A stretch of DNA of 64,000 nucleotides from JAIEPT01 sp038217425 (GTDB lineage Bacteria; Planctomycetota; Planctomycetia; Gemmatales; Gemmataceae): contig JBBQPM010000003.1 of NCBI GenBank assembly GCA_038217425.1, positions 79,746 through 143,745 of the forward strand. Reading direction: 5' to 3'. The notes beneath the pieces were generated by a model. That model was not told where the DNA came from, did not search any database, and saw nothing but the letters and a program-made list of their open reading frames with translations. Made by a program: the position numbers and the translations under genes. Below, one piece after another: positions 28,101 to 36,781 of this stretch. Every line of letters starts with the position of its first letter. The first letter of the stretch is position 1.

Positions 28101-29126
28101 ATGCCGTCTCATTGTCTCGCGCTGTTGCTTGTCTTGCCCCTGGCGTCGATCGCGGCCGCCCAGGAGAAGGAGATTTTCGGGACGTTGCAATCGCTCGATG
28201 CCGAGCTGGGCACGGTCTCCATCTCGCAACCCCCCAAGGGACAGGAAAAGTCATTCAACCTTTTCAAGAAAGAGATTCCCATCACCGACTCGTTCGGCAT
28301 GCGGCTCAAGTTGACGGACTTGAAAAAGCTCCACCGTCTGGCGCTGATCACCTCCGCGGACGAAGACGTCGTCGCCATTCGCGTCGAATCGAACTTCGAC
28401 TGGGGCGTGGTCACGCAGGTAGACGCGACTCGCAACGAGCTGATCGCGAATTTGAGCCACATGCCTCGCGCCGTCAAGATCACTCCCCAGATGCGCGTCT
28501 CGCTCGACGGCAAAACGGGATCGGCCGTCGATTTGCGAAACGTGAAACCCTGGTCGCACGGCGTCAAGATCCTGCTCACCCCCGACCGGACCGCGATTCA
28601 AGAGATGTGGATCACCAAATCGAAGTACCATACGAATCCCTACAGCCAACGCATCTCGATCACCGGTTTCTTGGTTCGCCACGATCCCGAGAAGAAGACG
28701 CTGTCGCTGATCACCAGCGATCGCTACAAGTCCGTGGAATTCGAGTACGACTCCTGGACGCAACTTCGGCTCGTCCACTACACCTACACGACGCTACGCA
28801 ACGTCCCGGTCAGCCAACTGCAATCGCCTGCCAAGGTGATCGTCGGATACGACAGCGACACGAAGCGCGCGACGTCCATCACCCTGGATGTCCCCATGGT
28901 CTTGCGCCGCACCGTCGCAGCCGTCGATCTGGCAACGCGGAAAATCTCGATCGAAGCGTCGGAAGAGGGCCCGGCCGAGGATTTCCTGATCGCCGCGGAT
29001 GCGAAAATTCTGCGCCTGGGCAAGGCGCCGTCCGCACTTGCGGACGTTAAGGTCAAATCCATCGTCTCTCTGGGGCTGTCGCTCGATCAGAAAGAAGTCT
29101 TGTACGTGTCGTTTGCAGACAAATAA
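28101..29126 (+). CDS. secreted hypothetical protein with repeated beta units
   Basis: 341 residues with a signal peptide (CLALLLVLPLASIAAAQ). The mature chain contains about three copies of a strand-rich unit in which an element such as GTLQSLDAELGTVSIS, TGFLVRHDPEKKTLSLITS or VAAVDLATRKISIEASEEG is followed by a stretch ending near ALITSADEDVV or IVGYDSDTKRATSI. This resembles the small beta-barrel repeats of DUF5666-like proteins, but I do not recognise it firmly. It is followed 24 nt later by a metallophosphoesterase gene and may be cotranscribed with it. Confidence 0.75.
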   Translation: MPSHCLALLLVLPLASIAAAQEKEIFGTLQSLDAELGTVSISQPPKGQEKSFNLFKKEIPITDSFGMRLKLTDLKKLHRLALITSADEDVVAIRVESNFDWGVVTQVDATRNELIANLSHMPRAVKITPQMRVSLDGKTGSAVDLRNVKPWSHGVKILLTPDRTAIQEMWITKSKYHTNPYSQRISITGFLVRHDPEKKTLSLITSDRYKSVEFEYDSWTQLRLVHYTYTTLRNVPVSQLQSPAKVIVGYDSDTKRATSITLDVPMVLRRTVAAVDLATRKISIEASEEGPAEDFLIAADAKILRLGKAPSALADVKVKSIVSLGLSLDQKEVLYVSFADK

Positions 29127-29150
29127 GCTGGCCGCATTCGGAGCCTGACC

Positions 29151-30035
29151 ATGAATCGCCGACAATGTCTCACCGCCCTTGGCGCCAGCGTCGTGTTGAA
29201 ACTTCCTGCCTTCGCCGATTCCGTGCAGCGCCCGGAGTTTTCATTCCTCATCGTCACCGACACGCACATCGGCCGGCAGGACAGCATGGCCCCGGCCACG
29301 CGCTGGACGCAGACGGTCCGCGCCCTCGACGCCGCCGCCGGCGATTTCGTGCTGCATCTGGGGGACGTCGTCGACGGTCAGCGCGAGGCCCAGTACGCGG
29401 TCTACAAGGACATTCGTCGGGGACTGCGCAAGCCGATCCACGAGATCCCCGGCAATCACGACCAGGCCGACCACTTTGAGAAACACATTCGCGAAAGTAT
29501 CGACATGGTGCTCGACCACAAGGGCGTCCGTTTCCTGCTCGTGAACAACTCGCACACCGATTCGCACGACGGTTTTTTAACCGGTCGGCAACTGACGTGG
29601 ATCGGCGAGCGCTGCGACGAGGCGGCCAAACGCGGGCTGTTCCTCATGTTGTGCATGCACGTCCCGGTGCACGAAAATCGCCACCCCGACCGCGGCTGGT
29701 ACGTCAAACCCAAGGACGGCCAAACTGAGCTTTACGCCATCCTCAACCGCCATCGCGACCGCGTCCTCGCCCTGCTGCACGGCCATTTCCACAACGGCGT
29801 CCGCGGCTGGAACGATCACACTCCCTACCACGAAATCCTGTTCCCTTCCGCCCTCTACAATCAAGATCGCAACTTCGCCAAGACGAAGCCCCCCGGGTAT
29901 TTTCTCGAGGAACTCCGTCCCGGCTACGTCGCCGTCACGCTCCAGGCAGGTCGGATGACGCTGCGCTATCATCCCGTAGGCGTCGCCGCCAATGCCGCGG
30001 AGCAGCGCTGCGAACTCCCGCAACTCAAATGGTAG
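29151..30035 (+). CDS. exported calcineurin-like metallophosphoesterase
   Basis: 294 residues. The leader NRRQCLTALGASVVLKLP has a Tat-like double Arg. The metal-binding blocks are in the canonical order: VTDTHIG, LHLGDVVDGQ, IPGNHDQADH, a His near LMLCMHVPVHENR, and LLHGHFHNG. These supply the two-metal site of the calcineurin-like phosphoesterase fold. The substrate may be a phosphodiester or phosphomonoester outside the cytoplasm; it cannot be specified. The last 11 bases overlap the convergent reductase gene. Confidence 0.9.
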   Translation: MNRRQCLTALGASVVLKLPAFADSVQRPEFSFLIVTDTHIGRQDSMAPATRWTQTVRALDAAAGDFVLHLGDVVDGQREAQYAVYKDIRRGLRKPIHEIPGNHDQADHFEKHIRESIDMVLDHKGVRFLLVNNSHTDSHDGFLTGRQLTWIGERCDEAAKRGLFLMLCMHVPVHENRHPDRGWYVKPKDGQTELYAILNRHRDRVLALLHGHFHNGVRGWNDHTPYHEILFPSALYNQDRNFAKTKPPGYFLEELRPGYVAVTLQAGRMTLRYHPVGVAANAAEQRCELPQLKW

Positions 30036-31017
30036 CCGGGTAGCGGTAGAGACGTTCCTGGATTTGCCGCAACGAACGCGCTTCATGGGCGGGCCGATCG
30101 TGGTGCCACTGCGGATGCAGCGGCGTCACGTCGCTCCCCAGCGGCCAGGGACGAAACGGTTGCCCGCCCCAGAGTCGTACCAATTTGTCGCTATTCATGG
30201 AAACGTCCCCGGCGCGCGGCGGCATCGGCCCGGCGGCCTGGCGCGGACAGCCCTTCAGCAGCTGCGGATCGTAGTCTCCCACGCGATTGACCACCTGGGC
30301 GATCTCGTAGAGCGTGTTCGCTCGCGGACCTCCCAGATGATAAATGCCCGCCTCGTCGCCGGCCAAGAAGCGCTCGAAGACCGGGTTCAGGTCGTCGCAG
30401 TAGGTGCAGGAGCGGACCTCGTCGAAATAGAGCGTCGCCGGCCTACCTGCCCGGAAGCGCGACTGGATCCAGTCAATCGCCCCCGCATGGCCGTTGAAAC
30501 TCGGGCCCATCGGCAGCGACATCCGCAGTACCGCCGCACGCGGATAGCGTTCGTGCCAGAGCTGTTCCGCCCGCACCATGGTTTTGCCGTAGACGGTGAC
30601 CGGATCGGTCGGCGCCGACTCGAGATAATTGCCCGCGCCGGCGCCGGAGTAGACCAGGTCCGACGAAACATGCACGGCTCGCACCGAATGGCGATGAAGC
30701 AGGCTTTCCAGTAACGCCTGCACGCTGGCGACGTTGATGCGTTCGGCCATCGCGGGATTGAGTTCGCATGATTTAAGGGCGCAGTTGCCCACGGCGTTCA
30801 GAACCGAGCGGAAGCCGTAGCGGTCGAAGAGATGGCGCATGCCAACGGCATCGTCGGTGTCAATGGCGACGACTCCGGGCCCGACGAACCTGAAGGTTTG
30901 CACGGGCCTGATGCCGACGACTTGACCCGGATAGCGCGCGCGGAAGTAGTCGAAGGCGTTGAAGCCGGCAACCCCGGAGATGCCGGTGATGAGCAGAGGC
31001 AGACGATCGCGCAGCAT
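30025..31017 (-). CDS. RmlD-like NAD(P)-dependent sugar nucleotide reductase/epimerase
   Basis: 330 residues. The Rossmann nucleotide loop is LLITGISGVAGFNAFDYF; next come the RmlD-type LNAVGNCALKSCELNPAMA, a Ser/Asp strand VHVSSDLVYSGAG, and the catalytic-type YGKTMVRAEQLW (YxxxK). The family contains dTDP-4-dehydrorhamnose reductases and related extended short-chain dehydrogenases. No other nucleotide-sugar genes are adjacent, so the exact substrate is open. Cytoplasmic. Confidence 0.87.
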   Translation of the reverse strand: MLRDRLPLLITGISGVAGFNAFDYFRARYPGQVVGIRPVQTFRFVGPGVVAIDTDDAVGMRHLFDRYGFRSVLNAVGNCALKSCELNPAMAERINVASVQALLESLLHRHSVRAVHVSSDLVYSGAGAGNYLESAPTDPVTVYGKTMVRAEQLWHERYPRAAVLRMSLPMGPSFNGHAGAIDWIQSRFRAGRPATLYFDEVRSCTYCDDLNPVFERFLAGDEAGIYHLGGPRANTLYEIAQVVNRVGDYDPQLLKGCPRQAAGPMPPRAGDVSMNSDKLVRLWGGQPFRPWPLGSDVTPLHPQWHHDRPAHEARSLRQIQERLYRYPATI

Positions 31018-31050
31018 GACGTAGAAGATTCTAGCGATTACGCGGCCGAT

Positions 31051-31410
31051 CTACACCATCAGTTCGATTTCGGAATCCGAGAGGGGCTTGACCAGTTCGC
31101 AGCCGACGTGCCAGGCCCCGTCGCGTTGGTCGCGGACCTGGACGACGCGGGTGAGTAGCGTCTTGGTGCGACCTTCGGGGGATTGGAGATCGATGGCCAG
31201 GTACGTGCCGACGCGGAAGGGGTAGCAGAGCGACAGCCCGATGCCGGAGGAGGAAAGATCGCGGACCTGGGCGCCCCAGGCGAAGCAATCCTGGGCGTCG
31301 AGCGGCCGAGCGGTCGCCTCGACGTTGGGATGCCGATAACGCGGTCCGGAGCGTCGCTCCATTTCCGTCTGCGAGGAGAAAGGGTGGACGAGTGCGGTCT
31401 GCGTTTGCAT
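31051..31410 (-). CDS. PilZ domain protein
   Basis: 119 residues, nearly all one PilZ domain. The c-di-GMP binding signatures are present: RRSGPRYRHPN supplies RxxxR, and VRDLSSSGIGLSL supplies DxSxxG. The C-terminal strand (WHVGCELVKPLSDSEIELM) closes the barrel. It is a likely cytoplasmic c-di-GMP receptor with no fused output domain. It is not in an obvious operon. Confidence 0.88.
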   Translation of the reverse strand: MQTQTALVHPFSSQTEMERRSGPRYRHPNVEATARPLDAQDCFAWGAQVRDLSSSGIGLSLCYPFRVGTYLAIDLQSPEGRTKTLLTRVVQVRDQRDGAWHVGCELVKPLSDSEIELMV

Positions 31411-31484
31411 GGGTGCCTCCGATGTCTGAATGTTCCGTGAGCAAAGTTAGGTTATTTCGGAGGCAGAGTCAAAAAACCGCAACG

Positions 31485-31602
31485 GAAAGCCCAGGGATGG
31501 CGATCCCTGGGGCACGCCCGAACGTGTAACTTGGTTGCAATCGTGTCCGATTGAAATCGCGTTCCGGAGCGCTTTCCCAGGGCTCGCCATCCCTGGGCTT
31601 TC
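31485..31602. repeat. CCCAGGGAT-family palindromic element, copy 1
   Basis: A 118-bp element whose ends are inverted copies: it opens GAAAGCCCAGGGATGGCGAT and closes with CGCCATCCCTGGGCTTTC. Each end is itself palindromic (CCCAGGGAT...ATCCCTGGG), so two hairpins or one long stem can form. Copies 2 and 3 are at 38214-38312 and 42541-42639. The element has no coding capacity and looks like a small non-autonomous repeat (MITE/REPIN type). Confidence 0.88.
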
Positions 31603-31671
31603 ACGGGCTTCATCACGGCTTCAGGTTCGACTTCTATAATGACCGGACGTCGAATTTCTCGGAGACGCTCC

Positions 31672-33072
31672 ATGGCGATCGACACCGTCGCGAACTGTCC
31701 CAACGCGGACGAACTTCGTGCCTTCCAGGCCCAACAGCTCTCCGGCCTGGTGGGCCAGGCGGTGCATCAACACGTTGAGCAATGTACGCGTTGCCAAAAG
31801 GCCCTCGCCGATCTGCGGCACACGGTGTCGCTGCGGGCCCAGGCATCGCTGGAAACGCCGGTGCCGCAACCGACGGCGTCAATCAAGAGTCCGCCCGGGC
31901 TGGCGACCTTCCCATTTTTGCGGCCCCCCGAACAGAGCGACGAAATCGGCAGGCTCGGCAATTACCGCGTGCTCCAACTCCTGGAGCGAGGCGGCATGGC
32001 CTTTGTCTTTCAGGCCGAGGATCTCTCCTTGTGCCGGCCCGTGGCTCTCAAAGTGATGAAGCCCGACATGCAGGAGGACGTGAGCGCCTTCGATCGCTTC
32101 CTGCGCGAAGCCCGTTTGCTCGCCTCGGTCAAGCACGAGCATCTCGTCACCGTTTACCAGGCGGGCCGGGAGGAAAACACCGTCTACCTGGCGATGGAAC
32201 TGCTTCAAGGTTGCACGCTGGAGAGCTGGATCCGCCAACACAAAACCCCCGACTTCGCACAGCTACGTCGACTCAGCCTCGAGATTACCAGCGGGCTCGG
32301 CGCCATCCATCGCCATGGGCTGATCCATCGCGACGTCAAGCCGAGCAATATCTGGGTCGAGCAGCCGAGCAACCGCGTCAAGATCCTCGACTTCGGCCTG
32401 GCCCGCATGGTCCGCGACGAAGTCCGGCTCACGCAGACCGGCGTCATCCTCGGTACCGTGCAGTACATGGCCCCCGAGCAAGCACGCGGCGGAGCGGTCG
32501 ACGCCCGTAGCGATCTCTTCAGCCTCGGCTGCGTCCTCTACAACCTGGCGACCGGCGAACGCCCCTTCGACGGCGAGGAGACGCTGGCGATCCTCACCGC
32601 GCTGGCGGTGCATCCCCCCAAGCCGATCCATCTGCTCAACCCCGGGCTCCCGAAAGAATACGCCGACCTCGTGATGCAGCTTTTGGAGAAGGATCCCAAG
32701 AATCGCCCCGCGTCGGCGCAGGCCGTCCTCGAACGCCTGGAAAGCTTGCCGTTCGACGTCCCCAGCACGATGGTCCGCACGCCCGTCGCTTCCCGCAATG
32801 AGTTGCCCGTGACGCAGGTGCTCGTCCCGCCGGCGCCGCCGCGACGGTCGCTCGCGTGGAAACCCTGGGCAGGCGTCGGCATGCTCGCGCTCTTCAGCGC
32901 GATCGCGTTCGGTTTGACGCTCAAGTATTGGCCGAGGAATGACTCGCAGGCGCGGACGACCTCCGAACCGCGGCGCATGCCCGAGTTAATCCCGATGAGC
33001 GCCGAGACGGCGTCTCGTCGACCTGAAGGAAACGTCGGCGGAGAATTGGCCTTTCTTCGGCGACGAGCGTAA
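31672..33072 (+). CDS. transmembrane Ser/Thr protein kinase, C-terminus lost by frameshift
   Basis: 466 residues from the ATG at 31672 (MAIDTVANCPNADELRAF), chosen because GGAGAC precedes it; an ATG at 31639 is also in frame. Residues ~1-50 carry an anti-sigma-like HxxxCxxC segment (HQHVEQCTRCQKAL). The kinase domain has the glycine loop LERGGMAFVFQAED, VALKVMKPD, catalytic HRDVKPSNIWVE, ILDFGLARM and MAPEQARGG. A membrane segment lies at AGVGMLALFSAIAFGLTLKY. After it the frame ends within ~45 residues in an Arg-rich tail (LAFLRRRA), while an NPCBM-like domain continues in the +1 frame. Kinase itself appears catalytically intact. Confidence 0.88.
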   Translation: MAIDTVANCPNADELRAFQAQQLSGLVGQAVHQHVEQCTRCQKALADLRHTVSLRAQASLETPVPQPTASIKSPPGLATFPFLRPPEQSDEIGRLGNYRVLQLLERGGMAFVFQAEDLSLCRPVALKVMKPDMQEDVSAFDRFLREARLLASVKHEHLVTVYQAGREENTVYLAMELLQGCTLESWIRQHKTPDFAQLRRLSLEITSGLGAIHRHGLIHRDVKPSNIWVEQPSNRVKILDFGLARMVRDEVRLTQTGVILGTVQYMAPEQARGGAVDARSDLFSLGCVLYNLATGERPFDGEETLAILTALAVHPPKPIHLLNPGLPKEYADLVMQLLEKDPKNRPASAQAVLERLESLPFDVPSTMVRTPVASRNELPVTQVLVPPAPPRRSLAWKPWAGVGMLALFSAIAFGLTLKYWPRNDSQARTTSEPRRMPELIPMSAETASRRPEGNVGGELAFLRRRA

Positions 33073-33526
33073 GCCCGAGGGCAAGAAGCCGCCGCCGCCG
33101 GGGAAGAAAAAGGGTTCGGAGGAAAAGAAGCCGGCTGAAGGCAAGGGGAATCCGCCGTCGTTTCGAAATATGGTCATTCGCGTGGGGGATGTAAAATCTC
33201 CCAAGGGGATCTTCATGCATCCGCCGCCCCCCGACGGCGGCGCCGTGAGCATCACGTATACGCTGGATCAGAAGTTCTCGCTGTTCCGAGCCGAGGTTTC
33301 GCTCAACGACACCGCGCCCCCCATGATCGAGGGCGAACCGGTCGTTTATACTGTCTATGGCGATGGCAAACGCCTTTGGCGTTCGCGCGAAATCTGGAGC
33401 CAGGTCGATGCCGACAAATGCGAAGTGTCGGTCGAGGGCGTGCGCGAGCTCAAGATCGAATTGGTCCGCGAGGGCGAGCCGATGGGCGCCCACGGCGTCT
33501 GGCTGGAACCCCGCCTCACGAAATGA
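32999..33526 (+). pseudogene. NPCBM-like C-terminal domain cut off from the kinase by a frameshift
   Basis: This stretch is open in the frame shifted by one base from the kinase. It reads through a linker (LVDLKETSAENWPFFGDE), a Lys/Pro/Gly-rich spacer (KKPPPPGKKKG), and then a beta domain typical of NPCBM/NEW2 (MVIRVGDVKSPKGIFMHP, FSLFRAEVSLNDTAP, VYTVYGDGKRLWRSR). It has no convincing own start before the ATG at 33170. Kinase-linker-NPCBM is a familiar planctomycete architecture, so a single-base indel near 33000-33030 best explains the split. It could be a sequencing error, a recent mutation, or a recoding site. Confidence 0.7.
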
Positions 33527-33535
33527 AGTGTCGCG

Positions 33536-34513
33536 ATGACGCCTCGACAATTTCGCGTTGCCTCTCTCGTCGCGTTCAAGCTTTTTGTCGGGTGGTCCCT
33601 CCTGGTTTTCGCCTGGCCCCCGATGCGCGCGTTCGATCTTTCGATCGCCGAGAGCCTGCGCGATTTCGACGCCGACAGCGATTTCTGGGACGGGTTCATG
33701 ATCTTCTGGACCTGGCTCGCGAACGTGAAGACCATTGCCGTGGTCGCGGCCGTGGTTTTTCTCGTCACGATCTTTTTCGACCGCCGATTCGCGACGGCCT
33801 GGGTCATCGTGCTGCTGGGGTGCAGCGTCCTCAACTGGGGGCTCAAGGAATTTTTCGACCGCGATCGGCCCCCGGAAGAGATGCGTAATAAGTACGTCCG
33901 CGAATTCAACGAGAGCTATCCCAGCGGCCACGCCATGGGAAGTACGGTAGCGTACGGCTTCCTCGCGGTGGCGATCTTGAGGCGGACACAGCGCCGACGC
34001 GTCGTCTTCGTCGTGGCGCCGATCCTGGTGTCGCTGATTTGCCTGAGCCGGGTCTACTTGCGCGCCCACTGGTTCAGCGACGTGGTCGGCGGCTCGCTCT
34101 TCGGGCTCGCGTACTTGTGGTTCTGCCTCGCCTGGCTGCCTCACAAGATGAGCATCGACACGGTGGGTAGGCCAGACACACAGTCTGGCCCGCCGGCGGG
34201 AAACGATTCATCCATGGGCGTCGTCGCTCCATGCGAGCGCCCGGAAAATCTTCACCCGTGTCCCAACCTGCGGGGGCCAGACAGAGTGTCTGGCCTACCG
34301 GAAAACGACATCTTGCCCGGACTGGGAACACGCTGGGTAGGCCAGACACTTTGTCTGGCCCGCCGCGTGAAACGGTTGCTCCATCGGGGGCGTCGCTCCA
34401 TGCGAATACCCAAAAATCTTCACCCGTGTCACGACCTGCGGGGGCCAGACAGAGTGTCTGGCCTACCCGAAAACGAGATCTTCCTTCACAACACCAACAT
34501 CGCGTCGCCGTAA
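33536..34513 (+). CDS. PAP2-family membrane phosphatase with repeat-derived tail
   Basis: 325 residues. The first ~210 form a PAP2 domain with several membrane segments and the full catalytic set: KEFFDRDRP (KxxxxxxRP), YPSGHAMGS (SGH), and SRVYLRAHWFSDVVGG (SRxxxxxHxxxD). It likely acts on lipid phosphates such as undecaprenyl pyrophosphate at the membrane. From about residue 211 (VGRPDTQSGPPAG, then LRGPDRVSGLPEN twice) the protein is translated from two tandem palindromic repeats (34165-34468). The native stop has apparently been lost. The tail overlaps the convergent queA gene by 28 nt. Confidence 0.88.
   Translation: MTPRQFRVASLVAFKLFVGWSLLVFAWPPMRAFDLSIAESLRDFDADSDFWDGFMIFWTWLANVKTIAVVAAVVFLVTIFFDRRFATAWVIVLLGCSVLNWGLKEFFDRDRPPEEMRNKYVREFNESYPSGHAMGSTVAYGFLAVAILRRTQRRRVVFVVAPILVSLICLSRVYLRAHWFSDVVGGSLFGLAYLWFCLAWLPHKMSIDTVGRPDTQSGPPAGNDSSMGVVAPCERPENLHPCPNLRGPDRVSGLPENDILPGLGTRWVGQTLCLARRVKRLLHRGRRSMRIPKNLHPCHDLRGPDRVSGLPENEIFLHNTNIASP
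34165..34299. repeat. GTCTGGCC-family palindromic element, first tandem copy
   Basis: It opens with GGGTAGGCCAGACACACAGT and closes with AGTGTCTGGCCTACC, so its ends are inverted repeats. A near copy follows at 34335-34468 with a 170-bp period, sharing the inner text ATCTTCACCCGTGT and CTGCGGGGGCCAGACAGAG. Both copies lie inside the open frame of the PAP2 gene. Confidence 0.85.
34335..34468. repeat. GTCTGGCC-family palindromic element, second tandem copy
   Basis: It opens with GGGTAGGCCAGACACTTTGT and closes with AGTGTCTGGCCTACCC. It matches the copy at 34165-34299 along most of its length, which points to tandem duplication or two adjacent insertions of the same small repeat. It lies directly before the queA stop codon and provides a strong hairpin between the two convergent genes. 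Confidence 0.85.
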
Positions 34514-35517
34514 CTGTAGAAGCGATACCCCTCGTCGATGGCCGTGCGGTAGGCGCGGGCGGTGAGGTCGCTGCCGGCGAGGGCGGCGACGAGCAAGAGC
34601 AACGTCGTGCGCGGTAAGTGGAAATTGGTAACGAGCCCGCCGACGACGCGGAAATCGTACGGCGGATAGATGAAGAGATTCGTATCGCCCGACCAGGCCT
34701 GGAGCTCGCCGCCGCGGGCCGCCGTTTCCAGCACGCGCGTCGACGTCGTGCCGACGGCGACGACCCGGCCGCCGCGAGCCCGGCATTCTTGAATCGCACG
34801 CAAAGCTTCCTCTGGGAGCGTGCCCCATTCGCAGTGCATGGGATGCTGCGTGAAGTCGTCGGTCTTGATGGGCCGAAACGTGCCGGGGCCAACGTGGAGC
34901 GTGACCTGCGTCCAGGCGATGCCGCGCTGCCGAAGGGCGTCGAAGACGCGCGGCGTGAAGTGCAGTCCCGCCGTCGGCGCCGCCACCGAACCGGGCGCCT
35001 GCGCATACACCGTCTGATATCGCTGAACATCCTCCGGGCTCGCCTGACCGTCGCGAATGTACGGCGGTAACGGCACCTGCCCGAAACGGCCGAGCAACTC
35101 CAGCGCCGTCCCCGGCAACCCCGGCTTCACCCACCACGTCCGCTCCGGCGTTTGCCCTAGCACTTCGAGCGCCAGCGGACCGGGTTGGACGTCGATCCAT
35201 TCGCCCTTCCGCGGCCGGCCGCGCGTGTGCCACATCAGTTCCCACGCACCGTCCGCGCCGCTCTTGAGGTAGAGCCCCTCCCACTTGCCGCCGGTGTCGC
35301 GCCGTTTGCCCAGCAAGCGCGCGGGGAGCACGCGCGTGTCGTTGAGCACTAAAAGATCGCGCGGGTCGAGCAGCTCGGGGAGATCGCGAAATCGGCGATG
35401 CTCCAGCGCTGCCGTGGCGGGCCGAACGACCAGGAGTCGAGCGTCGTCGCGCGGTTCGCAGGCGGTCTGGGCGATGCGCTCGGGGGGCAGGTCGTAATCC
35501 AGGAAGATCGGCGTCAC
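34486..35517 (-). CDS. queA: S-adenosylmethionine:tRNA ribosyltransferase-isomerase
   Basis: 343 residues, full length for QueA, with a GTG start at 35517. Diagnostic segments are present: FLDYDLPPERIAQTACEPRD at the N-terminus, LLVLNDTRVLPARLLGKR, QTVYAQAPGSVAAPTAGLHF, TLHVGPGTFRPIKTDD, and near the end VTNFHLPRTTLLLLVAAL. The enzyme transfers the ribosyl group of SAM to preQ1-modified tRNA in queuosine synthesis. It starts 3 nt after the stop of the sulfite-oxidase-like gene, so the two are probably cotranscribed. Confidence 0.97.
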   Translation of the reverse strand: MTPIFLDYDLPPERIAQTACEPRDDARLLVVRPATAALEHRRFRDLPELLDPRDLLVLNDTRVLPARLLGKRRDTGGKWEGLYLKSGADGAWELMWHTRGRPRKGEWIDVQPGPLALEVLGQTPERTWWVKPGLPGTALELLGRFGQVPLPPYIRDGQASPEDVQRYQTVYAQAPGSVAAPTAGLHFTPRVFDALRQRGIAWTQVTLHVGPGTFRPIKTDDFTQHPMHCEWGTLPEEALRAIQECRARGGRVVAVGTTSTRVLETAARGGELQAWSGDTNLFIYPPYDFRVVGGLVTNFHLPRTTLLLLVAALAGSDLTARAYRTAIDEGYRFYSYGDAMLVL

Positions 35518-35520
35518 GGC

Positions 35521-36633
35521 TTACGTCACCGTGATCATCTTGACCATGATCGGATTTTGTCCCGACTTGGGATACGGTCGCGGCTCCGGCTGAGCGTAGT
35601 TGTTCTGATCGACGGAGCGGACGCGGAACTCGTACGTCCCCGCGGCCAGGCCGTTGAGCGTCACGGACCAGAGCGCCCAGCTATAGCGGAGCGGCCAATC
35701 TTTGGGCTGCCCGGTGCGCGGGTCGAAGCCCCAGACGTCGCCGGGCATCACGCCTCGGGGGAGCGCGCCGCCCCAGTCCTTGGGCGCCGGCTGAATCGTG
35801 CACGGCTGCCAGCGCGCCGTCCGCCAGGCCGGGTCGTCGGCCGCCAGCTGTCCGTGGGCGCCCGCGTCGGGGCGAATCCAGTACTCGACGCGTTTGAGCC
35901 CGGGGAGTCCGACCATCGCCGTTCCCGTCACCGTGATCGCCTGATTCGCGGGGAACATATTCGGGCCTTCGTCGATATAAGCGGCTGTCTTTAAGAAAGA
36001 TTCCGGGTCGTTGTTGGCGTTCGCGTACGTGTCCATGGCCGCGAAGTCGTTGGTAAGCACGATCTTCTGCAGCCATTTGATCGACTTGAACCCGTGCGAC
36101 CACGGCACCAGCATCCGCACCGGCCCCCCTCGCTCCAGCGGCATCGGCTGTCCGTTGAGCCGATACGCCACCAGCGGCACGAGATCGTCGGGCGCGGAGT
36201 CCATGACTTGCGAGTACGTCAGCGACGACTGGAAGAGCTGCTTGGGATCGTTGTTGTGAAACCCGAAGTAGTAGATGCGCCGGACCTGATTGATACGCCC
36301 CGCGAGCTTGAGAACTTCGCGCAGCGGCACGCCTTCCCACAATCCCTGGCCGAGCGGCTGCGCGATGTTGAGGCACTGCATCGCCTTCAAAAACTTTCGA
36401 CCATGCTGCATGCCGAGCTTTTCGAGCGTGGGGAAATCGATGGCGTTCTTGCCCTCGATCGTCCGTGGCGTCTCGAGAGTGGCGCCCCCTTCGGCGACGA
36501 TCTCCAGCTGCCAGGTTTCGGGCGTGAGTCGAGCTTGAACCAGGGCGTCGCCTTTGAGCGTGTGCGGCTTGGGATTGCCCCGGCTGACGTCGCGAAACTG
36601 CGCGGGGACGGTCAGAAACGTGCGTTCGGGCAT
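35521..36633 (-). CDS. sulfite-oxidase-family molybdopterin oxidoreductase
   Basis: 370 residues. The molybdopterin-binding domain (about residues 40-240) carries the likely Mo-ligand Cys in LKAMQCLNIAQPLGQG, followed by WEGVPLREVLKLAG, and GGPVRMLVPWSHGFKSIKWL. A C-terminal Ig-like dimerisation domain (Mo-co dimer type) follows with VEYWIRPDAGAHGQ and YEFRVRSVDQNNYAQPE. No Tat leader is visible at the annotated start, which has GGAG upstream; this is unusual, because many relatives are exported. No dedicated cytochrome partner is adjacent. Substrate unknown. Confidence 0.88.
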   Translation of the reverse strand: MPERTFLTVPAQFRDVSRGNPKPHTLKGDALVQARLTPETWQLEIVAEGGATLETPRTIEGKNAIDFPTLEKLGMQHGRKFLKAMQCLNIAQPLGQGLWEGVPLREVLKLAGRINQVRRIYYFGFHNNDPKQLFQSSLTYSQVMDSAPDDLVPLVAYRLNGQPMPLERGGPVRMLVPWSHGFKSIKWLQKIVLTNDFAAMDTYANANNDPESFLKTAAYIDEGPNMFPANQAITVTGTAMVGLPGLKRVEYWIRPDAGAHGQLAADDPAWRTARWQPCTIQPAPKDWGGALPRGVMPGDVWGFDPRTGQPKDWPLRYSWALWSVTLNGLAAGTYEFRVRSVDQNNYAQPEPRPYPKSGQNPIMVKMITVT

Positions 36634-36781
36634 GGGGGGACTCCGGATTGAGGAGGGGAAGTCGAAGGTTTTCGGCTCCCTCCCCTCTCGGCACTATTGT
36701 TGCAGTCGCGGGCCGGCTCGTCAAAGGGAGACCGAAAGAATCCGAGCGCGGACCGTTGGCATCGCATACGGCGAATCAACG

